A stretch of DNA of 24,877 bases from Microcaldota archaeon (GTDB lineage Archaea > B1Sed10-29 > WALL01 > WAMD01): contig JALWQZ010000023.1 in the NCBI GenBank assembly GCA_027077895.1, positions 1 to 24,877 on the forward strand. Reading direction: 5' to 3'. The notes beneath the pieces are model-generated. The model ran no database searches. It saw nothing but the letters and a program-made list of their open reading frames with translations, and had not been told where the DNA came from. The position numbers and the translations under genes were made by a program. This document shows positions 1 to 6,863 of the stretch, in pieces; position 1 is the first letter of the stretch; each line of letters begins with the position of its first letter.

Positions 1-98
1 TTACAAATGAGAATGTCCCAGAATACCCAGGTTACACCCTAATAATCGGGCTGATACTGGCAGCAATCGGTGCTTATTACATATCTAAGAGGTCATAG
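1..98 (+). CDS. C-terminal end of an exported or surface protein (partial)
   Basis: Only the last 31 codons (reading from base 3) and the TAG stop at 96-98 are in the window. The tail reads as a short polar stretch with NVPEYPGY, then a hydrophobic segment of about 17 residues (LIIGLILAAIGAYYI), then a basic end (SKRS). This layout, Pro-Gly-aromatic followed by one membrane helix and a basic tip, resembles archaeal PGF-CTERM sorting signals, which are removed when surface proteins are lipid-anchored. A plain C-terminal membrane anchor is the alternative. The last 22 bases overlap the 3' end of dph2 on the other strand. The function of the rest of the protein cannot be seen. Confidence 0.6.
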   Translation, partial: TNENVPEYPGYTLIIGLILAAIGAYYISKRS

Positions 99-1006
99 AA
101 TTCGTCGGGTAGTAGGACTGGCCTCTTGTAATTTTTCCAGTCGTCTATGACTATCCTAGGGCATGCAGTTATCACGTATGCATCAAAGCCTAGGTAGTCC
201 AGGTTATCTGGTGTTATTAGATCCAGAATTATTTGAGTAGAGTCAAAACCCTGTTTTTTAGCCATTTTCACCAATTTTTCAGCAATTTCTGGGAAGTACT
301 GACCTGGTTTTGTACTTAGAACTACCCCAAACGATTTTGCATTCATCGCCTTTGATATGCGCAGGGACCTCTCCTTGAGCAGTTTATCTCCTGTAAGGAC
401 TTGCATTTCCATCGAGAATGGGTCTATTGCATATACTTTTTTTCCTGTTTGATAAGCCACCATCAACGGGTGGAAAACGCCAGAGCCAATGTAGACAAAT
501 GAATCTACTTTGTCTTTTATACTCAATGCAGCCCCAGCATCGCATCCCAGAACCTGCCCAGGATATGTCGTCCTAACTCCCTTTCCGATAAATACTTCTT
601 TTCCATGTTTTTCCAGCATCTCCTTGACTTTGCCCACAAATCCAATGTGCTGGACAGTTGTCGCCAATCCTACCCTTTCCTCGTTTATACCTGATATCCT
701 CTCCTCTACGGCAGTGCTAGGGTCTATGTCATATCTATACTCCCAGTACACCACTGGCTCTAGGTTTAGCATTCTAGAGTGACCTACATGCAGGGTGATT
801 GCATTATCCAGAAATCTCAAATCACATGCGCCAAAGCAAGGGTCAGCAGAGATGATCGGCTCGAACCCGAGAGAATTTAGTTCGTCAGAAATAGCCTTCG
901 CCTTTGGTTTGAGGCCCTCTGGGAGTTGGACTAGGACGCGCCTAGTTCCATACTCCTTGGACTTGTTTTCAAGTTCTTCAATTACTCTTTGCGGTAGCAA
1001 GTTCAA
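77..1006 (-). CDS. dph2: 2-(3-amino-3-carboxypropyl)histidine synthase Dph2 (diphthamide biosynthesis)
   Basis: This enzyme does the first step of diphthamide synthesis on elongation factor 2: a radical [4Fe-4S] reaction moves the 3-amino-3-carboxypropyl group of S-adenosylmethionine to a histidine of EF-2. The 309-residue protein has the family layout, with the three cluster cysteines in conserved settings: ADPCFGAC (Cys57), VLGCDAGA (near residue 155) and ITACPRI (near residue 284). The start QLPEGLKP near residue 27 is also typical. The length is normal for the archaeal homodimeric form. The gene is second in an operon: its start lies 29 bp inside the 3' end of rpl10e. Its 3' end overlaps the upstream surface-protein gene by 22 bp in the opposite direction. 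Pairing with a ribosomal protein gene suits its role in translation. Confidence 0.93.
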   Translation of the reverse strand: MNLLPQRVIEELENKSKEYGTRRVLVQLPEGLKPKAKAISDELNSLGFEPIISADPCFGACDLRFLDNAITLHVGHSRMLNLEPVVYWEYRYDIDPSTAVEERISGINEERVGLATTVQHIGFVGKVKEMLEKHGKEVFIGKGVRTTYPGQVLGCDAGAALSIKDKVDSFVYIGSGVFHPLMVAYQTGKKVYAIDPFSMEMQVLTGDKLLKERSLRISKAMNAKSFGVVLSTKPGQYFPEIAEKLVKMAKKQGFDSTQIILDLITPDNLDYLGFDAYVITACPRIVIDDWKNYKRPVLLPDEFYDLLDM

Positions 1007-1520
1007 CTACCTCAACCTTGTATCTCAACGGCAGTTTGGGGGTGACAGATTTCATTATCTGTCTGGCTTTCTCTGCTGCTTTGTCTGTCATAACAAATAC
1101 ACTGACAATCGTCTGTCCCTTATCAACCTGGGCTGCCCTACCTATTGGCCTCCCAAAAGCGTGCTTCATACCAGTCTGCAATCTATCCGCACCTGCACCG
1201 CTTAGCAATGCATTTTCCCTCATGACGTGGTGTGGATAAATCCTAATCTTCAACCAATAATTCTCCTTACCAAATGCCTTATCCAATTTCTTGTTTAGGA
1301 ATATTCTTATTGATTCCAATGCATTGTGCCTTATCTGAACTGGCTGCACTGCAACCAACCTGACCTCGTATTTGTACGGTTTCTTCGGATTACCCAAATC
1401 AAATATCCTGATCCTAGGATCTGGAACACCTTTGACCAAAGCCTTGTTGACTCTTCTCTTTGCTGTCCTAGTGTACGGTCTCTCGACCTTTCTATAACAC
1501 CTTGCAGGTCTTAGTCCCAT
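978..1520 (-). CDS. rpl10e: 50S ribosomal protein uL16 (archaeal L10e)
   Basis: A 180-residue large-subunit protein that binds 23S rRNA near the A site and peptidyl-transferase centre. The start MGLRPARCYR and later segments such as IRIYPHHVMRENALL and SGAGADRLQTGM are hallmark L10e sequence. The reading frame stays open to 1553, but the ATG at 1518-1520 is chosen because the family begins MGLRPARCYR and a GGAGGGAT Shine-Dalgarno lies about 6 nt upstream of it. It is the first gene of a two-gene operon with dph2, which it overlaps by 29 bp. A TATA-like box about 60 bp upstream is the probable promoter. Confidence 0.96.
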   Translation of the reverse strand: MGLRPARCYRKVERPYTRTAKRRVNKALVKGVPDPRIRIFDLGNPKKPYKYEVRLVAVQPVQIRHNALESIRIFLNKKLDKAFGKENYWLKIRIYPHHVMRENALLSGAGADRLQTGMKHAFGRPIGRAAQVDKGQTIVSVFVMTDKAAEKARQIMKSVTPKLPLRYKVEVVELATAKSN

Positions 1521-1579
1521 ATCTATCCCTCCGATTAATAATGAAGTCCACAAAAAGGCATAAAGTTATTGGACCCTTC

Positions 1580-1588
1580 ATTTAAAAA
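1580..1588 (-). promoter_or_regulatory. TATA-like box for rpl10e-dph2
   Basis: On the minus strand this reads TTTTTAAAT preceded by a purine-rich stretch (AAAAGG) that could act as a BRE. A start site about 26 nt downstream (near 1557) would leave a leader of about 37 nt containing the GGAGGG ribosome binding site. It is the only good TATA candidate upstream of rpl10e. Confidence 0.55.
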
Positions 1589-1600
1589 CCTTTTGTATAA

Positions 1601-1771
1601 CACCCATGTTTGCCACTTGGGAAGTGTTGTATATACCCTTGCTACGCGTTTAGGGATGATTCTTATGTCATAGTTAATGACAAGAAAAAAAGAAGAAACC
1701 CTGGGAAGACGAAGGCTATGAAGGCGATGAGGATGGGGGCTACCACGAAGACGGTGAGGATTAATGTATAA
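1601..1771 (+). other. Gene-poor gap 1521-1833 with a possible broken or frameshifted small ORF
   Basis: The 313 bases between rpl10e and rfcL hold no recognisable gene. Frame 2 is open from 1601 to a stop at 1769-1771; with a TTG start at 1610 it would make 53 residues, with a Cys-rich beginning (GKCCIYPCYAF) and then VIVNDKKK. Just after the run of seven A at 1685-1691, frame 1 is open to a TAA at 1762-1764 and reads PWEDEGYEGDEDGG, ending HEDGED, a strongly acidic tail. One extra A would join the two into a single protein of about 50 residues. No Shine-Dalgarno or good start is visible, so this may be a decayed gene, a sequencing indel or chance. I do not recognise a family, and no tRNA or C/D RNA is visible here. 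Confidence 0.25.
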
Positions 1772-1802
1772 CCTATTAACCCCTAATCTCTTGCCCCATC
1801 AT

Positions 1803-1812
1803 GCTTAAATTT
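1803..1812 (+). promoter_or_regulatory. TATA-like box for rfcL (leaderless)
   Basis: GCTTAAATTT is centred 26-27 bp before the ATG at 1834, and no Shine-Dalgarno lies between. That spacing puts transcription start at or next to the start codon, so the rfcL mRNA is predicted to be leaderless. Confidence 0.6.
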
Positions 1813-1833
1813 CTGTGCGTCTAAAACAGAAAT

Positions 1834-3036
1834 ATGCAACCATGGGTTATAAAGTATCAGCCGACTAGGCTAGAGGATGTTGCCGGGAACAAGGAGGCTT
1901 TAAAGAGAATAGACCTATGGTTCAAGACATGGAAACCTGGGAAGAAGGCCTTGCTCCTAGTTGGTCCACCAGGGGTTGGTAAGACCACTGCTGCTGTGGC
2001 ACTAGCCAAAGAGCATGGGCTAGACCTTCTTGAAATGAATGCCAGCGATACCAGGAATAAAGCAGGTGTCAGTAGGATAGTTGGTCTTGCCAGCCAGTAC
2101 GGAAGTTTGTTCTCAAGTGGTAGGTTGATATTGATAGACGAAGTTGATGGGATGAATAGGTATGACCGGGGAGGGACAACTGAGTTGGTTAAGATACTGA
2201 AGCAGTCCCAGTATCCCATAATACTAACAGCCAATGATGATTATGCTACACCCGTTAGGGCTATAAAGCAATACGTTGAGGTTGTTAAGTTCAAGAAGGT
2301 AAATTCACTGACTATAAAGTCTGTCCTTAAACGGATTGCATCGGCCGAGGGTATAGACGTTGATGAATCTATCGTTGATAAAATCGCTAAGAACGCGGAT
2401 GGGGACTTAAAATCCGCAATAAATGACCTTCAGGCTGTATCTGAAGGTGAGAAAAAAGTTGGTGAGTCAGCAGGTAACCTGTTGTTTGCTAGAGATCGAC
2501 AGCAAGATGTGTTCCAGGCTTTGAAGATAATATTCAAGACAGAGAGTTTTAAAACAGCCAAATCAGCAGTTATGAACTTGGACCTTGATCCAGACATGCT
2601 GAAGGCGTGGATAGACGAAAACATATCTAATGAATATGAAAACATGGAGGAGGTGGCTGAGGCCTATTACTGGTTATCTAGGGCAGACATATTCTCTGGC
2701 AGGATAATCAGGAGGCAGAACTGGAGTTTGCTCTCTTATGTCCTAGATTTTATGACTGCAGGTGTTGCCTTGTCTAAGAATAAGATGTATCGCAAGTTTA
2801 CTAGATACCAATTCCCACAGTCAATAATGTATCTATCTAGAACTAAAGCCACTCGCCAGATTGAGTATTCCCTTGCTAGGAAGATAGGTGCGAAGATACA
2901 TGCTAGCCAGAACGAGGTCATGACGGAGTACTTGCCGTATATCCGGGAAATGGTAAGACTAGGCAAACTCAATGTATCCAGGTTTTCTGAGTACTTTGAC
3001 CTGTCTGATAGTGAAATTTCGTTGTTGAGGGATTAG
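1834..3036 (+). CDS. rfcL: Replication factor C large subunit (clamp loader ATPase)
   Basis: The large subunit of the archaeal clamp loader, which with RFC-S loads the PCNA sliding clamp on DNA. The 400-residue protein begins WVIKYQPTRLEDVAGN, the typical RFC box I-II. It has Walker A GPPGVGKTT (44-52), Walker B LILIDEVDG (about 97-105) and sensor 1 LTANDD (about 131), then the three-helix domain and the C-terminal collar domain. It is shorter than many archaeal RFC-L proteins (about 450-500 residues), and the usual lysine-rich tail with a PCNA-binding PIP box is not visible: it stops at SEISLLRD. A leaderless promoter precedes it, and the next gene starts one base after its stop. Confidence 0.93.
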   Translation: MQPWVIKYQPTRLEDVAGNKEALKRIDLWFKTWKPGKKALLLVGPPGVGKTTAAVALAKEHGLDLLEMNASDTRNKAGVSRIVGLASQYGSLFSSGRLILIDEVDGMNRYDRGGTTELVKILKQSQYPIILTANDDYATPVRAIKQYVEVVKFKKVNSLTIKSVLKRIASAEGIDVDESIVDKIAKNADGDLKSAINDLQAVSEGEKKVGESAGNLLFARDRQQDVFQALKIIFKTESFKTAKSAVMNLDLDPDMLKAWIDENISNEYENMEEVAEAYYWLSRADIFSGRIIRRQNWSLLSYVLDFMTAGVALSKNKMYRKFTRYQFPQSIMYLSRTKATRQIEYSLARKIGAKIHASQNEVMTEYLPYIREMVRLGKLNVSRFSEYFDLSDSEISLLRD

Positions 3037-3037
3037 G

Positions 3038-3835
3038 ATGTTGGTGGCTTTTCCGGTTGATGAGAATGATGGATTGGGTTCTAGAATCTCTGACCATTTT
3101 GGGAGAGCCACTGGGTTTCTGCTGTTTGACACAGAATCTGAAAACGTTAAGTATGTGGATGCACCCACTCATGCCTTCGGTTCGTTTCCACAGTTTCTAG
3201 GCGATCTGGGAGTCAACGCCCTGGTTTGCAATAACATTGGGGATAAGGCTAGAGAACTTATAGGTAATCTAGGTATAACTGTGTTCTCCCAGTTTAGTGG
3301 AAAGGTCAGCGATGCTCTTGAGCATTTGATGCCTAAATTCGAGGAGATTGACAAACAGATTAGAGAAGAGGAAGAGCGCAAGAAAGCACAAGCACTTGCT
3401 TTACAACGCTCAATTGAAAGACACTTAACGTACACTATCATTGCACTCGATGGCAGTTTTTTGGTTATTGTTAAACTGGATGAAGAAAATTTTGTCCTAG
3501 TTGATTTGGATGGTGAAGGGTGCAATATGAGTTATGCCTCTTTTTCTGGTGAGGTGGATTCAGACGATAGCAAGGATAAGTACCTTGCACTGAGATTTAG
3601 GTACACGCGTTTTCTAGGTAAGCAGGAGGTCTCGGTTGAATCAAATGAAGGAGTGGTGAAGGTAGGAACATATCTGTTTGAAATTAGAGAGGAAGAGAAG
3701 TGTGAGGTACCAGACAAGGTTATGAATGCCCTTTCAGGATTAGACAAAGATGTGGAATCAACTGGCGTAAAAGACAGATTAAAGGCGATAAACGATTGGC
3801 TCTATGAACTAGTTCATTCAAGAGAGCATGAATAA
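3038..3835 (+). CDS. NifX/NifB-type (Fe-Mo cofactor-binding-like) domain fused to an unrecognised C-terminal domain
   Basis: Residues 1 to about 100 match the dinitrogenase iron-molybdenum cofactor domain family (PF02579): AFPVDENDGLGSRISDHFGRA at the start, FLLFDTE, then GITVFSQFSGKVSDALE. In the wider family this fold binds metal clusters, but archaea without nitrogenase also carry it and its role there is unclear. Residues about 102-127 form a charged coiled coil (EEIDKQIREEEERKKAQ). Residues about 128-265 look like alternating beta strands (YTIIALDGSFLVIVKLDEENF) followed by helices, and I recognise no family. The ATG is one base after the rfcL stop, so the two are surely co-transcribed. 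The last 22 bp overlap the convergent methyltransferase gene. The domain call is fairly sure; the function is not. Confidence 0.7.
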   Translation: MLVAFPVDENDGLGSRISDHFGRATGFLLFDTESENVKYVDAPTHAFGSFPQFLGDLGVNALVCNNIGDKARELIGNLGITVFSQFSGKVSDALEHLMPKFEEIDKQIREEEERKKAQALALQRSIERHLTYTIIALDGSFLVIVKLDEENFVLVDLDGEGCNMSYASFSGEVDSDDSKDKYLALRFRYTRFLGKQEVSVESNEGVVKVGTYLFEIREEEKCEVPDKVMNALSGLDKDVESTGVKDRLKAINDWLYELVHSREHE

Positions 3836-4773
3836 ATCCATCTATCTAAACTCTTGTGAACTCTAATATGCAGTTTGGTTTTAATTTTCCATTTGGCATT
3901 TTCTAGCATATCGTCCATCTCGATTGGCCCGACTATTACTAGGTTACTGGTGTGCTCTCTAAATTTCTTAATTGCTCTAGGATAGAACTCGTTTATCCCT
4001 GACTCCATCATAGAACTCCTACCGTACGGCATATCGGTTACTATTGCATCGTAGCGCCCTCCCCTCCATTCGAAGAAATTGGCGTTCACAACATTTCCAT
4101 CTACACCATAGTACTCTATGTTTCTTTTAGCGCCACTTGCCCACCTCTGATTGAGTTCTACACCTGTAGGTTTTATCCCCATTAGCCCTGCTTCTATCAA
4201 GATCCCACCGACACCACAGAATGGATCTAGTAAGGTTTGGCCTGGCTTTACTCCAGATAGGTTTATTAGGAATCTTGCCAGTTTGGGTTTCAGGCTAGTT
4301 GGATGAAAAACTGGTCTTCTCTGTGGATGCCTTATGGCATAATCCTTTGGGTCGTTTTTCCAAATTCTCCTCCCTATTAATGTCTCATCGTTTATCACAA
4401 TTAGGTCGAATACTATCCTGGGATTATCTAGATTCGGATGCCCATGGATGCTGTTTGCGAATGTCTCCTTTATCTCTTGTGAATCTACTTTGGAATTGAA
4501 TTTCCAAACGACTGGTTTAAACCCATCGTAAACTTCTCTGAACCTGTCTAATCTCCTTATCTGGGAGATGTCTCTAATGCTTCCCCTCCATACTACTCTA
4601 GTCCCTACCTTTGCGTATGCCAGTCGCCGGATGAAATTTTCACCACAATCGTCAGATACAACCACTCTCTCACTAACCTTTTCGAATCCACACTTGTACG
4701 AACTAGCCAACGCTCTGAATTCTTCCTTGCCTAGTTCTCCATCTAGTTCACCACTGAGTACAACCGCAAGCAC
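3814..4773 (-). CDS. tRNA (guanine-10-N2) methyltransferase, Trm-G10/Trm11 type (THUMP plus Rossmann methyltransferase)
   Basis: Predicted S-adenosylmethionine-dependent enzyme that methylates the exocyclic amine of G10 in tRNA. Residues about 1-150 form the N-terminal region with the THUMP-type RNA-binding fold. The linker has RHPQRRPVFHPTSLKPKLAR, typical of the family. Motif I is DPFCGVGGILIEAG (183-196), followed by the acidic GVELN (204-208). Motif IV is TDMPYGR (246-252), where most relatives have DPPYG, so one Pro is replaced by Met. Length (319) is normal. The start is GTG at 4773: a TATA-like box centred about 29 bp upstream predicts a leaderless mRNA. The gene ends 22 bp inside the NifX-like gene. 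Trm14 (G6) is a less likely alternative. Confidence 0.85.
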   Translation of the reverse strand: MLAVVLSGELDGELGKEEFRALASSYKCGFEKVSERVVVSDDCGENFIRRLAYAKVGTRVVWRGSIRDISQIRRLDRFREVYDGFKPVVWKFNSKVDSQEIKETFANSIHGHPNLDNPRIVFDLIVINDETLIGRRIWKNDPKDYAIRHPQRRPVFHPTSLKPKLARFLINLSGVKPGQTLLDPFCGVGGILIEAGLMGIKPTGVELNQRWASGAKRNIEYYGVDGNVVNANFFEWRGGRYDAIVTDMPYGRSSMMESGINEFYPRAIKKFREHTSNLVIVGPIEMDDMLENAKWKIKTKLHIRVHKSLDRWIYSCSLE

Positions 4774-4778
4774 AAATG

Positions 4779-4807
4779 TTTTATTAAACTCTTGACCATA
4801 AATATGT
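4779..4807. promoter_or_regulatory. Divergent promoter region between the tRNA methyltransferase and lon genes
   Basis: Two AT-rich boxes lie in the 54-bp gap. TTTTATTAAA at 4779-4788 on the plus strand would start transcription near 4810 and leave a short leader with the AGGTGA ribosome binding site of lon. On the minus strand ACATATTTAT (4798-4807) lies 25-29 bp before the GTG of the methyltransferase, giving a leaderless message. The boxes cross over: each lies nearer the other gene's start. Confidence 0.5.
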
Positions 4808-4827
4808 AGCGTTTTCTAGGTGATTGC

Positions 4828-6777
4828 ATGGCAACACGTACCAGGAAAAAAACTAAGTCAAAAAAGAAAGTGAGAGGGAAGAATGTGGCATCTAAGGCAG
4901 TTGATAAGGACTATCCTAGTTTAGACCTTGATATCAAAACAACGAAAGATTTGTCCGTGCCACCAAAACTTATCGACCAAATAATAGGGCAAGATTATGC
5001 TGTTGACATTGTTAAAAAGGCAGCAAAGCAGAGGAGGAATGTTTTTCTCCTTGGCGACCCTGGTACCGGGAAGTCCATGCTCGCCCAGGCAATGGCTCAA
5101 CTGTTGCCTGTGACCGAACTAGAAGATATTCTGGTCTATCCAAATCCAATGGACTCGAACACGCCTAAGATACGGGTTGTCCCGGCGGGTGAGGGAAGAA
5201 AGATTGTCGAGAAGGAGAGAACTAAAGAATTGGCGGAGTCTGCCAATTCTAGGTTCATATCTAGTTTGATTCTTCTCTTCTTGTTGATGATTCCATGGTT
5301 CTTTTTGTACATGGGTTGGATGTCAGAGATCATGGCCGCTGCTTCTCTAGTTGTGGCTGGTCTCTTGGGCATGGGGATAATATTATCCACCCAAGTAAAG
5401 GGGACCAACCCAGAGAAGAGTATGGCACCAAAGTTATTGATTGACAATTACGATAAGAAGACGGCACCATTTGTTGATGCTACAGGCGCTAGGGCAGGCG
5501 CATTGCTAGGGGATGTTAAACATGATCCTCTACAGTCTGCTGGGCTAGGTACACCCCCACATGTTAGGGTCGTTCCAGGCATGATTCATAGAGCCCATAA
5601 GGGAGTTCTTTTTATAGATGAAATTGCCACACTTAGCCCAAAGTCTCAGCAGGACTTGTTGACTGCGATGCAAGAAAAGAAGTTCCCGATAACAGGGCAG
5701 AGTGAACTTAGCAGTGGAGCGATGGTTAGAACAGAGCCGGTCCCATGTGATTTTATACTTGTTGCAGCAGGTAATGAGATTGATCTTCAAAAAATGCACC
5801 CAGCATTAAGATCAAGGATTAGAGGATACGGGTATGAGATCTATTTGAACAATACAATGCCAGATACTCCTGAGAATAGAAGGAAGTTAGCAAGGTTTGT
5901 TGCTCAGGAAGTTATCAAGGATGGTAAGATACCCCACTTTACCAAGGAAGCAGTTGAGTTAATAATTCTAGAGGCGAAGAAGAGAGCAGGCAAGAAGAAT
6001 AGGCTAACATTAAAATTGAGGGATTTGGGTGGTCTGGTTAGGGCCGCAGGTGATATTGCAAACTCAAAGGGCCATAGATATGTTCTACCTGAGGATGTTG
6101 AAGATGCTAAGAAATCTGCCAGGACTCTGGAGGAGCAGGTCGCAGACAAGTACCTAGAAGAGAAGAGAGAGTATGAGGTGTTTTATGTTAAAGGAAAGAA
6201 GGTCGGAAGGGTTAATGGCCTGGCAATCTTTGGTAATGGTGGCCTTGTGTTGCCCATAGAAGCCAATATATCCACTAGCCAGTCTAAAGAGGGAAGGATT
6301 ATTGCCACAGGCAAACTGGGTGAAATCGCAAAGGAAGCAGTTTTGAATGTTTCTGCTATAATAAAGAAATACAAGGGGGCGTCGTTAGCAGGGAAGGACA
6401 TACACATTCAGTTCCTGCAAACGTATGAGGGAGTCGAGGGTGATTCTGCATCAGTGAGCGTTGCTACCGCAGTTGTATCTGCATTGGAAGGTATCCCAGT
6501 TAGACAGGATATTGCGATGACAGGCTCTCTAACTATAAGGGGTGAGGTCCTGCCTGTTGGTGGTGTTACGCAGAAGGTTGAAGCAGCCATAGATGCCGGA
6601 ATGAAGGCAGTCATAATCCCAGAGGCGAATAAGGACGATGTGTTCATACCAGGGGAGAAGAGGAACAAGATACAAATATTGACTGCAAAGAATGCCGTTG
6701 ACGTTTTCAAGTATGCCCTAGTTGATTCTAGTAAGAAGAAGCAGTTGATATCAAAACTGGCAAAGGTTATAGATTAA
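4828..6777 (+). CDS. lon: ATP-dependent protease LonB, membrane-anchored archaeal type
   Basis: Archaeal LonB degrades misfolded and regulatory proteins at the inner face of the membrane. The 649-residue protein has a Lys-rich start (residues 1-20), Walker A GDPGTGKS (76-83), two adjacent membrane helices inserted in the AAA+ domain (about 144-163 and 168-187), Walker B GVLFIDEIA (259-267), and a C-terminal protease domain. The Ser-Lys dyad is intact: Ser540 in GDSASVS and Lys583 in GVTQKVEAA, with the same 43-residue spacing as in E. coli Lon. The ATG at 4828 follows AGGTGA with a 4-nt spacer, the same motif used before psmA. A C/D sRNA gene lies just downstream on the same strand. Confidence 0.97.
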   Translation: MATRTRKKTKSKKKVRGKNVASKAVDKDYPSLDLDIKTTKDLSVPPKLIDQIIGQDYAVDIVKKAAKQRRNVFLLGDPGTGKSMLAQAMAQLLPVTELEDILVYPNPMDSNTPKIRVVPAGEGRKIVEKERTKELAESANSRFISSLILLFLLMIPWFFLYMGWMSEIMAAASLVVAGLLGMGIILSTQVKGTNPEKSMAPKLLIDNYDKKTAPFVDATGARAGALLGDVKHDPLQSAGLGTPPHVRVVPGMIHRAHKGVLFIDEIATLSPKSQQDLLTAMQEKKFPITGQSELSSGAMVRTEPVPCDFILVAAGNEIDLQKMHPALRSRIRGYGYEIYLNNTMPDTPENRRKLARFVAQEVIKDGKIPHFTKEAVELIILEAKKRAGKKNRLTLKLRDLGGLVRAAGDIANSKGHRYVLPEDVEDAKKSARTLEEQVADKYLEEKREYEVFYVKGKKVGRVNGLAIFGNGGLVLPIEANISTSQSKEGRIIATGKLGEIAKEAVLNVSAIIKKYKGASLAGKDIHIQFLQTYEGVEGDSASVSVATAVVSALEGIPVRQDIAMTGSLTIRGEVLPVGGVTQKVEAAIDAGMKAVIIPEANKDDVFIPGEKRNKIQILTAKNAVDVFKYALVDSSKKKQLISKLAKVID

Positions 6778-6807
6778 GTTTTTATTGGTTATGTAACTAA
6801 AGATAGT

Positions 6808-6863
6808 GGCAATGATGACATCGCCCCAGTCTGATGGGTGATGACCAGAGTAACTACTGAGCC
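6808..6863 (+). ncRNA. C/D box guide sRNA (dual-guide, 2'-O-methylation)
   Basis: All four boxes are present with canonical archaeal spacing: C box ATGATGA (6812-6818), 12-nt guide (6819-6830), D' box CTGA (6831-6834), 3-nt spacer, C' box GTGATGA (6838-6844), 12-nt guide (6845-6856), D box CTGA (6857-6860). GGC (6808-6810) and GCC (6861-6863) can form the terminal stem. Such RNAs assemble with L7Ae, Nop5 and fibrillarin and methylate the target base paired to the fifth nucleotide before D or D'. The D' guide (CATCGCCCCAGT) pairs with the 23S rRNA P-loop sequence ACUGGGGCGGU over 11 positions including one G-U, placing the methyl on the base equivalent to E. coli G2251. I could not identify the target of the D guide. 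TTTTTATT at 6779-6786 may be its promoter, or it may be processed from the lon transcript. Confidence 0.92.

Noticed and set aside
1521..1553. Upstream start for rpl10e that adds 11 residues
   Set aside because: The GGAGGG ribosome binding site and the conserved MGLRPARCYR beginning both point to the ATG at 1520.
1660..1775. Minus-strand hydrophobic reading frame that looks like a membrane peptide (VFVVAPILIAFIAF)
   Set aside because: It has no ATG/TTG start or ribosome binding site before the hydrophobic part, and it is the expected antisense mirror of acidic and lysine-rich codons on the plus strand.
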